This document shows, one piece after another, positions 32,901 to 44,793 of a DNA stretch of 64,000 nt. The stretch's first letter is position 1, and each line of letters begins with the position of its first letter. Source of the DNA: Amphibalanus amphitrite (Eukaryota > Arthropoda > Thecostraca > Balanomorpha > Balanidae). The notes under the pieces were generated by a model. The model did not search any database and had not been told where the DNA came from. It saw only the letters and a program-made list of their open reading frames with translations. The translations under genes and the position numbers were made by a program. Where the stretch lies: the NCBI RefSeq assembly GCF_019059575.1, contig NW_024882991.1:62001-126000 (forward strand). The letters run 5' to 3'.

Positions 32901-35900
32901 CTGGTGAAACACTTCACACTGTCTTCCTCCTCTCTCGCCATTTAAACCCCAACCTGCAAAGTGCTGTCACCTGTATGAAGCGGCACTGGGCGCCGAACCG
33001 CGGCGGTCGCCCGAAGTGCAGCATCCAGTTGAGCCGGGCTCCCAGCAGGAGCACCACGTCCGCCTCGCCCAGCGCCAGGGACCTGGGAGGGAGAGGGTGG
33101 GTGGGGGGATGGACAGAGGTCAAATAATGGCACGTCGGGCTTGGCGGCGTGGATGATGATAGGAGAGAGAACAGTGAGACGAAGTCAAGGGATTAAATAC
33201 AATGTTCTCATATATGAAAACCGGAATTAACGGATGTGTAAATTATCTCTATATAACCACGGACAAAATAGTAAAGATAAGGGTTATTGGTTGACGCAGA
33301 AACCTAACAGGTTCGGTTGGTTTCAGATAAGTTATTGTTTTATCGATATCATTCATCAGTGCATATCGATCAATCGATTTCCTTGACTCTACAAAACTAA
33401 TACATTATGCTAAAATTAGTATGCAATTCTCTTCTACTGGGATCCTCAGGACACGGCCTAAAGAGAGTTGATTGAACACCCACCTGGCAGCGGAGACACA
33501 CTGCGGGTGGTCGTCAGGCAGCACGCCCTTCCCCATGGGGGTGGGCAGGAACGGTAGACCGGAGCGCTCCACCAGTCGGCGCACCTCCGACTCGGCACGG
33601 CCGTACGCGGCGCCTGAACGGGGGGGGGGGGGGTGAAAGATGGTAAGTGATGACGTTATGGCTGAGAAGAATGTAATGTCGTCTTCAATTTTTAACTTGT
33701 AAATCGACAGCAGACTCGATTGCAACAGAATATGTGATGAATATTTTTTCTTTTAAGTCCTTCTTCAAGACAACCATCTTTACAAACCATTCTTAAATAT
33801 ACACACTGTCCTTAACTGCCTGTGTATGGCAAAAACAGCTTTGACAAACCTTAAATTGCCTGCTCAACGTTCCTACAGACTCTCCAGTCGAAACCAATTC
33901 CCCAACCATCCCTTCCTCCCCTTCCGTACCTTTTCCGACGACCACCAGGGGTCTGGCCGCTCCCCGGAGCAGTCCGACCGCCGCCGTCACCTGGCTCGGC
34001 TCGGCCAGGGCGCGAGGAGGGGGCGCCAGCGGCGGGCACCACTGAACCTCCGACTCCGGCACACAGGACTGCAGGAGGTCGCCGGGGAAATCCAGGTACG
34101 CGGCGCCTGGTGGACCGGAAGGGGAGACAGTCAGGGGTGTTAGATAAACTGTGTGAATGCTGGGATATCGGTGCAAACAGAGATGACCCAAAGGCCAGCT
34201 CCCTAAGAATTGGAACTTAAAATGGAAAAAAGTTTGTCCAGATGATATTTCCAATCGCATTCAAATATGAAATGGTTTAAGCGACAGTCAAACAAGAATG
34301 ATAAGACACACTCAAAACACTTCGTCTTGAAGCACTTACCAGCCATAGCCAAAAAGATCCACCAAATACTCTAGGTAACCATCTGACCTCAGCCTCCCTA
34401 GCGATTCACTGGAGTTACTCCAGGCCCCAGGGTCCGTTAGTCTGTTCGCGTCTCGTCCGCCTACCTGGCCGTCCGTATGTGGCCTCCTTCACTGCCTTCA
34501 TCACATGGTAGGGCACCAGTTCAGCCGACGGCGGACGGGCCGCGTACTTGCAGTAGGGGCGACACGCCTCCACCTGGGGCCACTCCTGGAAGGCGCCAGT
34601 GCCCTCTAGCGGCGCATCACTAGCGCCGCCTATAACAATCAGCGGCCTGAAAAACAGAACGTGGGTTATGACCGACCGAAAACGACGTGCAGTTAGAGAC
34701 AGAGCTGGCTCAAACCTAAAACCCTTATAAATAATTGTGACAAATTATTCATGACAAGTCAAAAGCTCCACTCAACCATAACTAACTCACCTAACATCAC
34801 CCACAGTTCATTCTTTTCTACAGTTCCAGGCAGGGGCGCGGGAACTACTTTCCGACTGGGGGGGGGGGGGGCACACCATAATAGAGATCAAGATTAACCT
34901 AGGCCCTGTTTCACCGGTGATAGCAGCACGCTGCTATCACACGTGTCAAATTGGGTTTCCATGGAATCATCGACAAACCATGGCGTCGTCAAACTGTGTG
35001 ATGTCATCAAATATTGCTGCTAACGTCTTCACGGCCTTGCGATCAGACAAATGTATCAAACGCAATTCAACGAGACAGCAACTCTGTTCCAAACGCAGCT
35101 CCGACGGATTACACCAAACGTCATTAGTGTGACCTCATCACATTACGTCAGCTCGCGCAATTTGATAGTAGCGTGCTGCTATCACCGGTGAAACAGGGCC
35201 CTAGGGTACCCCCAAATCTAGTTTTCTCACCGGTTTTAGGCCACTTATTTTTCACCCCTCGGCTTTTTCAACAAAAAAGAAAACATTTGCAAAAAGAGTG
35301 TGGTATTCCGTCTCAAAGCTGTGGGGGCACCCCACGGCCCACGGCCCCAGAGTTGGGGGGGGGGGGGGGGCAAGCTGCCCCCACTGCCCCCCCCCCCGGC
35401 TCCCGCGCCTATGGTTCCAGGCTCCAGCTATGAATCGTTTTCTGTCAGCCCTCCCGGTAAATAACTGTGTCCTGAAGCCCTCCCGAGTCCCGACTGACCA
35501 GCAGTTGACGCTAGCGTTGGCCATGCCACCAATGGCATGCAGCACCCCCGGTCCGGAGACGGCTAGGCAGACGGCCGGCCGCTGCGTCAGGTAGCCCACC
35601 GCCTGGGCCGCGTACGCCGCAGACTGCTCGTTACGCATCCCTGTCGGTGACGAGACGGTTAAACAGGTTGGCAATTGACTCGTAGTGTCAAGTGACATGG
35701 TGACATGCGTCAGAGGGGTTTCCCGAACCCCAAATGAGACCAGTTACAAGGTGTCGGTCAGTTGCAAGTTTGACCACCTGCTTTGGATTCGTTCAATGCT
35801 GAGCCGAATGCTGAGTCTAAAAACATCATCTTATCAGCAACATGAGCATCACACTAGAGAAACTCCATCTTCAAAATCCGATAGCGTTTCAGTCAAGTCT

Positions 35901-37161
35901 CAGCCGTGACGACTTTGCCCGTTACCAGGTGCCCATGGTGGTTTCCACTCGAGACCGGCCGGCCGCTATCAGTTTATCAGCAAGTGGGGAGACGGCAGTC
36001 CTAGGCCAATAAACCTGACCTAGTCCACCGAAGAAATAGGCGACTCATTGACGAAAACGAGCATTTGAACACTGAAATGACACTGAGCCTGCTCATATAA
36101 AATCGATTAGCACTACCGCGCCTAACACAGTTTTTTTTTATTCATATCAAAACCAACTGTAATCAGTCCATCTGATCGGATATGATGCGGCGGACATTCG
36201 ATGATGACCGTAATAAAAGACTGCAGATGCTCAGTTCCATAGGAATAGGAAATGTACGCGACTATAGCTACGTGTACATATGTACCGCTGTTCGTAACCG
36301 TTTCTTTCTGGCCGTTTAAACTACGCAATCAAACCTATGAGAACGAACACCCATTACACACATTCCTAAAAAGCTACTTTCGACACCCAACCATGACCGT
36401 CAAATATTAGACCGGTGCTGATATCTGTGCCAGTGTCGGTGTTTGTGAAAAGAGTTGAACTGGGTGGCTGGGTGCCACTTTCCAGTGTCAGTTGACACTG
36501 GCACTGACGGGCATCCCATATCAGGATTAGGGTTCAGGGCCACAGCCATGGGCCCAGTCAAAGCCTTTACAGGATCGAGCAAAGAGTGCCTCATTGTCAA
36601 ACATCGACTGATGTACATATGCTGAGATCTCAGCATGTCTCTACTCCCCAATTGACATCTATAATGGTACTCGCCAATGTAATGGAGGCCCTCCTGCTGC
36701 GCTGCAATGGCCACCTCCACCACAGGAACTCCAACCACTCCAAACATGTACTGCACGCCCTGTGGAGTTAAGTACAGTCAGCGAAAAGCTATACAAAATC
36801 ACACTTACAGCCTAAAACCTTATGGCTTATCTGGGTTATAGAAGGTATAAGACAAACTTTCAAATCTTATTGTCTTGAAATTTTGAGATCTAAAACAGAA
36901 ACTACATGTCATGGAGGGATGGGATTGGTAAATAATAGACAAGGATCTAATAGTCAAATAGATAATTGATCATGCGATCTTTATTCTTTTCTTTGCACTG
37001 TAGTGCAATAAAATGCAATATGCCAATTGATAATGATCATACAGACTACCCAACCACACCTTATTTGGTTGGTATGACCATCATTCTGGATCATGCACCT
37101 CAATGGAAGCACAATTTACCTGTTCCTTCAGGGCCTTGCATATGATTGTTGGAGTCTCCAT
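29911..37161 (-). CDS. HACL1: 2-hydroxyacyl-CoA lyase 1, complete 13-exon gene
   Basis: Peroxisomal thiamine-diphosphate enzyme that cleaves 2-hydroxyacyl-CoA to formyl-CoA and an aldehyde during alpha-oxidation of branched and 2-hydroxy fatty acids. Exons (minus strand): 37120-37161, 36675-36759, 35499-35640, 34465-34646, 33930-34106, 33484-33613, 32971-33082, 32382-32576, 31977-32052, 31543-31780, 31174-31272, 30842-30977, 29911-30006. They join in frame to 1710 bases, 569 residues (human protein 578). Landmarks: FGVVGVPV and [13 protein letters not shown] (N-terminal TPP domain), [13 protein letters not shown] (middle domain), [15 protein letters not shown], and [13 protein letters not shown]...NNNGIY (TPP/Mg binding). 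The C-terminus HDWLTRAKM ends in a PTS1-like tripeptide. Intron 2 uses a GC donor. An acceptor-like TTTTGCAG just before exon 1 hints at a further 5' exon beyond the LINE. I infer the gene is functional because no stop or frameshift was found. Confidence 0.95.
30375..30746 (+). other. Unrecognised 123-codon open frame in HACL1 intron 12
   Basis: On the strand opposite HACL1, an acceptor-like CCAAACACAG precedes an ATG and a 123-codon frame with a fairly protein-like composition ([20 protein letters not shown]). No domain is recognised. It could be a transposon-derived remnant or chance. Confidence 0.2.
34902..35200. mobile_element. MITE in HACL1 intron 3, PIF/Harbinger-like
   Basis: A 299-base element with long inverted ends: GGCCCTGTTTCACCGGTGAT and then AGCAGCACGCTGCTATCA on the left, mirrored on the right with one or two differences. 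It is flanked by CTA on both sides (34899-34901 and 35201-35203), a 3-base duplication as in PIF/Harbinger elements. It has no coding capacity. Its ends are themselves palindromic (AGCAGCACGCTGCT), so the transcript could fold tightly within the intron. Confidence 0.75.
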
Positions 37162-37318
37162 CGTTGGAACTGCAAAACAGAGGATTCTTCAATCAAGAGT
37201 TACAAGTTTAAAAGAAATCAATTGTCCTATACAAATACTGACTTACCTACCTAGAATGTTCTTACCTAGAATGTAGGATAAGAGGCAAGGGAGCTGGGCT
37301 CATGGGATGCTGCCTCTC

Positions 37319-40289
37319 TCACTGTCTATTCATGTATTGGTCGTATCTGATTTTGAATGAACTGATGCTGGGACTTTCTACCACTTCTTGAGGCAAACTA
37401 TTCCAGTGGTCAACAACTCGTGATGAGAAGAACATGGTTCTCTTGAGGGTTCTGTGTCTTGGCTTGGCGAGTTTGAGTGAGTGGCCGCGAGTCCTGTCGC
37501 TGCGTGGTCCAGCGTCCATTTGAAGAAACTTATCACCAGCTTTCACCACATCAAAGCCCTTGACAATTTTGAAGACTTCTATCATGTCACCTCTGACTCT
37601 TCTTTCTTGTAGAGTAGTGAGATGGAGCCTCTTGAGACGGTCTTCGTAGGGTAGGTCAGCTATGGACGGTATTAGTTTGGTTGCCCTTCTTTGAACTTTC
37701 TCTAGCTTGAGTATGTCCTTCTGTAGATACGGACACCATGCTTGGACAGCAAACTCCATCCTGGGTCGCACTAGTGCTTTGTAGATAGGTACAAGGGGTA
37801 CAAGTATGTGTTCGTCAAGGCAGGAGAAAGTCCTTCTTATTCTACCCAGCATAGAGTTTGCCACAGAGGCCGCTTGGGCGACTTGCTCGGATGGTTTGAG
37901 GTTCGGCGTTATCAGTACTCCAAGGTCCTTTTCCTTCTTGGTAGTGGCTAAGGTAGTTTGTCCCATCGTGTACGCATAATTCAAGTTCTTCTCTCCAAAA
38001 TGCATGACCTTACACTTTTCCTTGTTGAAGTCTAGCAGCCAGGTCTTACTCCAAACTTGTACGCTGTCCAGGTCATTCTGCAAGATGGAACAGTCATCCG
38101 ACGACTTGATGCTCCTGTAAATCTTCGCATCATCTGCAAATAACTTTCCTGGGGACTGCAAGTTATCCAGAAGGTCGTTGACAAAGAGCAGGAACAAGAC
38201 AGGGCCGAGAACACTGCCCTGGGGGACACCACTCCACACAGTTCTCCACCCAGAATGACTGCCTCGGATGCATACTCTCTGTTCGCGATTCTTCAAGAAA
38301 CTGCTGATCCATACTCCAAGCTGGCCCTCTATACCAGCAGCTTTTGAGTTTGGCAAGGAGGTGGCAGTGTGAGACCGAATCAAAGGCCTTCCTGCAATCT
38401 AGATATATGGCATCCGCACAGCATCCTTTATCAAGAGCATTTTCAAGGTCATACGTAAATTCAAGCAGCTGGGTGAGACATGATTTCCTTGAGCGAAACC
38501 CATGCTGGTGTTGACTTAGTAGTGTGTTAGTCTCTAGATGTTCAACTATCCTCTTCTTTACAAGCTTCTCCAACACCTTGCAGGGGACAGATGTGAGGCT
38601 GATTGGACGGTAGTTGAGAGGATCTTCACGGTTCCCTTTTTTGAATATCGGTGATACATTTGCTCTGGTCCAGTCTCTTGGAAGTCTGCCATCTTCCAAT
38701 GATTTCTGGAAGATAATCAGCATGGGTTTGGCCAGACTTCTTGAACAGTTTTTCAGGACAATGGGGTGGACGCCATCAGGGCCAGGCGCTGATGGAGTTT
38801 TTAAATGTTGCAGTATGTTTACAACCTCACCCACATCAAATTTACACTCGGTAAGTTTTCTTTCGCTGAGACACTGGATGATAGGTGGACTGTCAGACGT
38901 TGTGTTAAAAACCTTTTGAAACTGTTCGTTCATTTCTTCACATGCCTCCTTTAGGTTTCGGGTAAGTTGCCCATCTGACTTCCTGACCATCGTAATGTCT
39001 TCTTTTATAGTTGTCTTGCTACGTGCATACGCATAGAAAGCTTTTGGGTTTTCCTTGATCTCACTCGCTAGCTTGGCTTCAAAGTCGTACTTTGCTTTCC
39101 GCACCGCACTTGTAGAAGCATTTCTCACTTGGGTGTAGAGTTGGCGTAACCTCTTTGATTTCTTGTTCGCACGAAGTCTTGTCCATGCCTTTTCTTTCAT
39201 TCGTACAAGGCGTAGAACCTCATTAGTCACCCATTTCTTCTTGTGTCGTTTGTTTTTCACAAGTGGGTATACTGGTACAGTTTGGTTTATGACTTCCCAA
39301 TAGTGATTTAGGAAAGTATCCCAGGCTCCCTCCACATCTTTAGTTGATAGCTCATCAACCCAATTTATTCGGTCAAACATGTTTCTTGCAGTTTCATAAT
39401 CACCTTTATGGAAATTTCTCTTGGGATCAAGTTCCATGGCAGCTTCAGGGAGATGTCTCATATCAATTTCAAATGAGAAAGAGAGTACACAGTGATCACT
39501 AGAGCCAATTGGTGCCATGTGCAATATGTTTGTTATTTCTAACTCATCTCTTGTCAGTACAAGGTCCAGTAGCGATGGTTGATCATTCCCTCTGATCCTT
39601 GTGAAATTCCGAATATGTTGATATAGATATAGGTTAGAGCACTCGTCTAGAAACTTGGACTGTTCACTACCTGCACCACCATCAACTTCATTATCAGACC
39701 AGTTTATTTCTTTGAAGTTGAAGTCGCCACAAATGAGAACCTGTTGATCCTTCTTTTTGCTTACCATGCACATTGATTTGATAAGCTGTTCATTGTAGCT
39801 TTGTTGACTCCCTGGTGGTCTGTACATACAGGCAACATTGAGGAAATTTGTACCAAACCTGAGTTGGCAGGCAATAGATTCAACATTGTCCCATCCATCT
39901 TCTTTCAGTTCCGATGCAGTTATTGTATTTCTGACCATGATCAAGACTCCTCCACCATGGCCAGTGCTTCTATCCTTTCTAAAGATGTGGAAGTCTTCAC
40001 AGTCAACATATTGTGTGAGCAGACAATCCCTTGATAGCTTTGTTTCCGTTAGACAGATGATGTCATATTCCTTTTGCTGCAAAGTAATGTTGAGTTCTGA
40101 CCCCTTAATTGCATTCAATCCATCAATATTTGTGTACATACATTTTAGTTTGTTGTTCCTGCCCTCTCCCAAACAGTTCCTGCTATTGTTCACAGTCAAG
40201 ACTTTATGACGTTCAGCAAGTACAACACACTTGCCAATGGATACAGTGTTTGGGGTTTCAGAACCACTAGTCTCCTCTCGGGACGACAC
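37319..40289 (-). pseudogene. LINE ORF2: AP endonuclease and reverse transcriptase, one frameshift
   Basis: The N-terminal part is an apurinic endonuclease domain (YTNIDGLN, LTETKL, VACMYRPPG, ICGDFNF, GSSDHC at the C-side). Reverse transcriptase follows, with NYRPISLTSVPCKVLEKLV, QHGFRSRKSCLTQLLE, and the AIYLDCRKAFDSV and FADDAKIY catalytic aspartates intact. Near 38340-38350 the frame shifts: the reading ending CHLLAKLKS continues in another frame at KAAGIEGQLGVW. Apart from that indel, both halves are open. The C-terminal part (RRATKLIPSI, DRLKRLHLTTLQERR) is typical of CR1/L2 elements. Enough is intact to suggest recent activity, but this copy cannot make a full protein. Confidence 0.88.
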
Positions 40290-40623
40290 TACCCCGAAAG
40301 ATTTTGTGTGTGTCCCTTCCTTTGGCTTTTAGTTCTTCCCTCAGCTTGTATTGCTTTTCTCTTTCTTCTTTGCTCATATCTCTATTGATGTAGACATGTC
40401 AGAACCCAGCATCCCTCAGTTCAAAACGCTTCTGGAACAGTCGGTTTGCATCTTCTTTCGCCTCAAATTTCACCAGTAGCAGGCGCGGCCGAGGAGTGGC
40501 ACTACTAGAGGCAGAGGCTTCAGAGGGTGGGGCTTGAGTCTCATCTTTCTTGCCGAGTCGGATAACCTCATCGATCTTTAAGTTTGAGCTGTCACCACAA
40601 ACAGCCTTAATCAGATCAGTCAT
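40290..40623 (-). pseudogene. LINE ORF1 C-terminal remnant
   Basis: MTDLIKAVCGD... through RPRLLLVKFEAKEDANRLFQ to KRFELRDAGF, continuing in another frame with INRDMSKEEREKQYKLREEL. This matches the C-terminal, RRM-like RNA-binding part of ORF1 in CR1-type LINEs, where INRD(L/M)...ER is a recurrent motif. The frame breaks near 40399 and the N-terminal half is absent. Confidence 0.6.
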
Positions 40624-40782
40624 ACTTTGACGGTCATCGTCCTTCCGCTGGTTTGTGCTTTTACCAGATTTACTGGTTTGTGTTTGTGCTGGTTTGTGCT
40701 TTGTGACTGAATGCTTTTACTTTTTTACTAACGACATTCATAAAGAAAGATTTTAGATTTAATGAATAACTGATAAATTTGC

Positions 40783-40950
40783 TAATGAATGAATGAATGA
40801 ATGAATGAATGAATGAATGAATGAACAAATGAATGAATGAATGAATGAATGAACAAATGAATGAATGAAATGAATGAATGGCAAGGCCAGATGTGTGAAT
40901 GGGATGGGAATGAGTTAATGAATAAATGAACAAATTGAAATGTCAAATGA
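40783..40950. repeat. (AATG)n microsatellite
   Basis: Runs of AATG with AACA interruptions, decaying into AATGAATGGCA and similar words to about 40980. It lies just beyond the 5' end of the LINE. Confidence 0.9.
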
Positions 40951-41510
40951 ATGAGAAATAAGACAAATGAGGGAGCAAATGAGACAATGGGTGAAAAATA
41001 TCAATTCAAATTATTCGCCCTAGCAATTCCGAAATCCTGCAAATAGAAGGGTCATTGCTTACGTTCATGCTTCATTGCAAGGCAAGCAACGATATTGATG
41101 GATAGTGCTATGATAAAAAACGATATAAACAAATGAAATGAACAAATGCCAGTCAGGGGATCACGAACCAAAAATGAAGAAAAATGGCTGAAACTTGAAA
41201 GGGCTACGACAAGAAAACCTATACTTTCAACCAAATATCTTTGAAACCAAGAAATACCTTGGAGATCCCGTAGATAGCTGAATTGAGAGTCGAACCTGAT
41301 ATAATCGACCTTACACAATCGACCACCCTCCCTGCCGCCTCGCTCAACGCTGTAAACAAACTGGCGCAGCTCGTCGCCCCAGAAGCCAATCGTCCAGCAG
41401 GTAGCGACATCTGATGCTGATGAGGTGGTCGGGCTGTCACCTTTGCATCGGTAGCCCTATAAACACAGGTCGGGTGGGAGGGCTTCAGTGGGATAAGCTT
41501 AGGATGGTGG

Positions 41511-43458
41511 TTAAGCCCTTTCCTCGTCACCCGCCTCTGTCACCAGTTTTCTTCTCAGCCTCCAGAGCCGGTAGAGTCCGTCCTTGTTGTGCTCCATCTC
41601 TTCTCTGTCATCGTTGAAGAGGAATGCCTTTAGTACCTCGTTGGGTTTTCCTACGTGCGGTCTCAGAAGAGCTAGGATTCGTAGTCTTTCTTCTGTTAGC
41701 TTGGTACATTCGAGCATGAAATGGACTTCGTTTTCTTCCTCTTGTCCGCAGAGCACACAAGTCGTGTCTTCCTCTACATGTCTTCTTGCTCGTAGTGGTA
41801 GAGTGTTGGTCCTGGCTCGGAAGAGGATTACTGAGGACGGTGTGTTGTCGTATATCGGGTCTTCCTTTATCGTTTCCTTGCCTGACCGGTATATGGCTAT
41901 GCTGGTCTTAGCTTCGAGTTCTTCTTTCCACTGTCTGTCATCCCATTCCTTTATACGTTTCTTCAGTGTAGTTTTAGTCATTGTCTCCAGTTCTGCATAT
42001 TTCGAACCAATGGCGTCTAAGTATTGTTTTGTAGTTTTTGCCCATATGCTCTTCTTTTTCTCGAGTTCTACGTGTACTACTCTTCTTATCAGGTCATTAC
42101 TTCCTTGAATTATCCCTCTTAGGTACTGTAGGTGTCTCTCCATCACTCTAGTTTTCATGAGGGAGGCTCCCACCTCACCTCTGAGTGTACAGATGGGCGA
42201 ATACCTCGGTGCTCCCAGCATCTGTCTGTATACTCCATTTTCACATATCTGGAGCTTTTTAATGTCTGTTTCTGTAAGGCTAAGAATGCTTGCTCCATGG
42301 AGAAAGGAGGGGAGTGCCAGACACTTCCAGTAACATTTGCCGATCATCAGCTTGTTGCAGCATCTTTGTGTTATGCCATATGTCATATTGGCCATTTTCT
42401 GGGCTTTCTGGTACATCTCCTTTATATGGGCTTTAAACAGTTTCCTCTTGTTGATTACCGTAACTCCCAAGTACTTAATCTTGTTGACTACAGGGATGTT
42501 TGCAATGTCTTTCGGTTGGTCCTTGCTGTTGAATACGATCACTGCGCTCTTGTCCCTGTTAATTTGTAGGCCAAATGTGTTGCTGATGTCCGCCAGAATC
42601 TCCAGTAAACATTCTGTCTCAGTAAGAGTCTGTGATAACACAAGGCCATCATCAGCGAAGAATAGTACTGGAATGTAGAAATTGTCGTTCTTGAAGCCCA
42701 TTCTTGTCTCCATTAAAGGGACCCTCCCACCTTAACATTAGTTTTGAGTTGAGATAGCCAAGTTTGCGGCCAGGCTCAGAAACCACCATTTATCCTGGTC
42801 GCAACCCCCGCAGCTTTATGGTGTTCAAGAAATTTCTTCCCTTTACTTGCAGGGTGGGACCAGCTTGGTCCCTATCTCTTAACCATTACGGGAATCTGAT
42901 GACGTCATCAGGCTTTCGAACGTCCGTTAAATGTTTGACTAAAACGTTTTGTAGCACGCGGTGGTATATGCTGCTTTGCGCGCAACAAATGCCGCACTTT
43001 CAAATAAAGTCGCTAGGAATAGCGGAGATCCCAAAAAGTAAACAAAAGTAAAAGTCTAATATCTTGAAAACCGGTGAATATTTTTCGATGAAATTTGGTA
43101 GATATTCGTTTTTGCTCTTTCTGAACCGAGCGACATCACTTTCATGCAAATTCATTAACTTTTTTGAAGGTGGGAGGGTCCCTGTTTTGGCGATGATGTA
43201 GGTTACTATCTTGAAGCTTGTGGTAGAACCGTTACACCCCTGCCTTATTCCTGATGTGACTTCAATAGTTGCTTGTGTCTTGTCATTGAGCTTGATGGTT
43301 GTCGAGTCACCTTGGTAGACTTGGGCAGTGGCTTCGATGATGCGTGAGTCTATCTTATATGTCTTCATAGCCTCTATCATTTTGGCTCTGTTGACGGAAT
43401 CAAATGCCTTCTTATAGTCGATTGCTGTCAAATATAGCGGCTTTTTTTTATTTTTCAT
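41511..43458 (-). mobile_element. Second LINE fragment (reverse transcriptase), split by a MITE
   Basis: Two minus-strand blocks of one reverse transcriptase. 43184-43458 holds LTAIDYKKAFDSVNRAKM and EVTSGIRQGCNGSTTSFK. 41511-42716 starts MGFKNDNFYIPVLFFADDG and continues through the thumb (INRDKSAVIVF, KIKYLGVTVI) to a C-terminal CVLCGQEEENEVHFMLEC zinc-knuckle-like motif and a stop at 41511. The blocks would join directly but for the 467-base element at 42717-43183. The 5' part (endonuclease and RT fingers) is missing. The clade differs from the CR1-like element next door and I do not assign it. Confidence 0.85.
42717..43183. mobile_element. MITE with perfect 17-bp inverted ends nested in the LINE
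   Basis: The ends AGGGACCCTCCCACCTT and AAGGTGGGAGGGTCCCT are exact complements. There is no coding capacity. It interrupts the reverse transcriptase frame just upstream of the FADD box, so it is younger than the LINE copy. No target duplication is clear to me, and the superfamily is undetermined. Confidence 0.8.
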
Positions 43459-43843
43459 CTATGAAAATAAAACTATTTTGGTCCTGCCACCTAGCGGAGG
43501 TTACGAAGTCGACGATGACGAGACCATTGCCTACGGGAAACGATACCGACAGAGATTCAGGAGTGAGGTCTGCTTTATCTGTACCACGACCGCCACCTAC
43601 TTGCCGAAGGCTATCACTTTAGATCAGAGTGTGCTGCGATAGAGAAGTGCTGACAGTCTCCCGTGAATATGAACGTTGCTTTCGTTTAGCAGCTTTTGCC
43701 GATCGCATTTTCTCAACTCGACACGTTTTAGTTGAAAGTAGCTCTCCAACCTTCTTGTTCATCCAAGTTTTTTTTCATAGCTGGACCAATGCACCTTCAC
43801 CCGTGAGGTGATCACGCTCCCCTTAGCGGAGTGGTGGTTTTAA

Positions 43844-44789
43844 CCCTCGCCCATGTAGGGGGGGGGGGTTGGTGCAACCCCCCCCCCTGAGGTTTTTCGG
43901 AAATAATGCAAAAACGGCGGCGCGCAGCGCCGCCAAATTTTGGGTACCTTATGGGGCAAACCTTGCGCATCTTTTGATAAAAAAAATTTGACCGGGTCAT
44001 GTCAGGTCACGGAGTTATGACGTCACAAAGGGAGCAGCCTCCGGCCGGATTTTCACAAACTGAGTGCCAACGCCCGAGGTTTCCTGCCGGTGGTACGGAG
44101 ATCGGTTGATGGATCGTGATGAAACTTCCCATGCATGTTGGGGCAAGTATTAGCTATCATATGGTATAAGAAACTTGACCGGGTCAGGTCAGGTCACGGA
44201 GCTATGACGTCACAAGAGGAACAGCGTCCGGTACTATTTTTGAAAAGCGCCCGAACCACTATTTTGCTAATTCTTGTCACCTCAATGGGAATATGCAGCA
44301 ATATTAGCTTCCATAGGGAGCAAATGGACCTCCCAAATCCAAAAATACAATCAGATTTCAAAAATTTAAATTTTGATTTTTCGAATTTCTGCCGCCGACT
44401 GTGATCTTGCCGACTTCCGGCGCTCCCAACGCGCCATTTTTAGAGCTAGGGAAACGAAATACATACCAAACGATAGAGAATTGATCAAGGAACACGATAG
44501 TGAAGGTTTCAAGTCGATATCTCCCACCGTTTTGCCGCAATCGCCGCCGAAAGTTGAAAAAAGTCTATTTTTCCGAAAATTTGACCTTTGACCGGTCAAA
44601 AGTAGGTCAAATGTTGACCTAGGACCAAAAAATATACCGCCAATCGCGAGATCTCGGCGAGAGCAATCCGTTGGTCTTTTCCGCTAAGCTCTACGACGCT
44701 TCGTTTTCAAACGCCAAGGGGGGGGGGGTCGCACCAACCCCCCCCCCCCTGCATGGGTAAGGTGGCAGATCGCCGTTTACGGGCGAGGG
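43844..44789. mobile_element. piggyBac-like MITE (TTAA target), copy B
   Basis: The left end CCCTCGCCCATGTAGG and right end TTTACGGGCGAGGG are inverted over the terminal CCCTCGCCC. They are flanked by intact TTAA on both sides (43840-43843 and 44790-44793). Length is 946 bases with no transposase. As in copy A (16968-17850), each end is followed by a poly-G run, a short spacer containing GGTGCAAC or GCACCAAC, and a poly-C run. The interior has several TGACC(GGGTCA) words and a repeated AAATTTGACCGGGTCAGGTC phrase near 43986 and 44175. Confidence 0.85.
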
Positions 44790-44793
44790 TTAA

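Larger units (their letters stand above)
37230..40660 (-). mobile_element. CR1/L2-type LINE, nearly full length
   Basis: Minus-strand non-LTR retrotransposon carrying the end of an ORF1 and an endonuclease-reverse transcriptase ORF2. Downstream of the ORF2 stop, a short 3' tail contains CATTCTAGGTAAGAA repeated as CATTCTAGGTAGG, resembling the short tandem 3' ends of CR1/L2 elements. There is no poly-A tail. It lies about 70 bases upstream of HACL1 exon 1, in the same orientation. The 5' side runs into an (AATG)n tract, so the start of ORF1 is missing. Confidence 0.85.
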
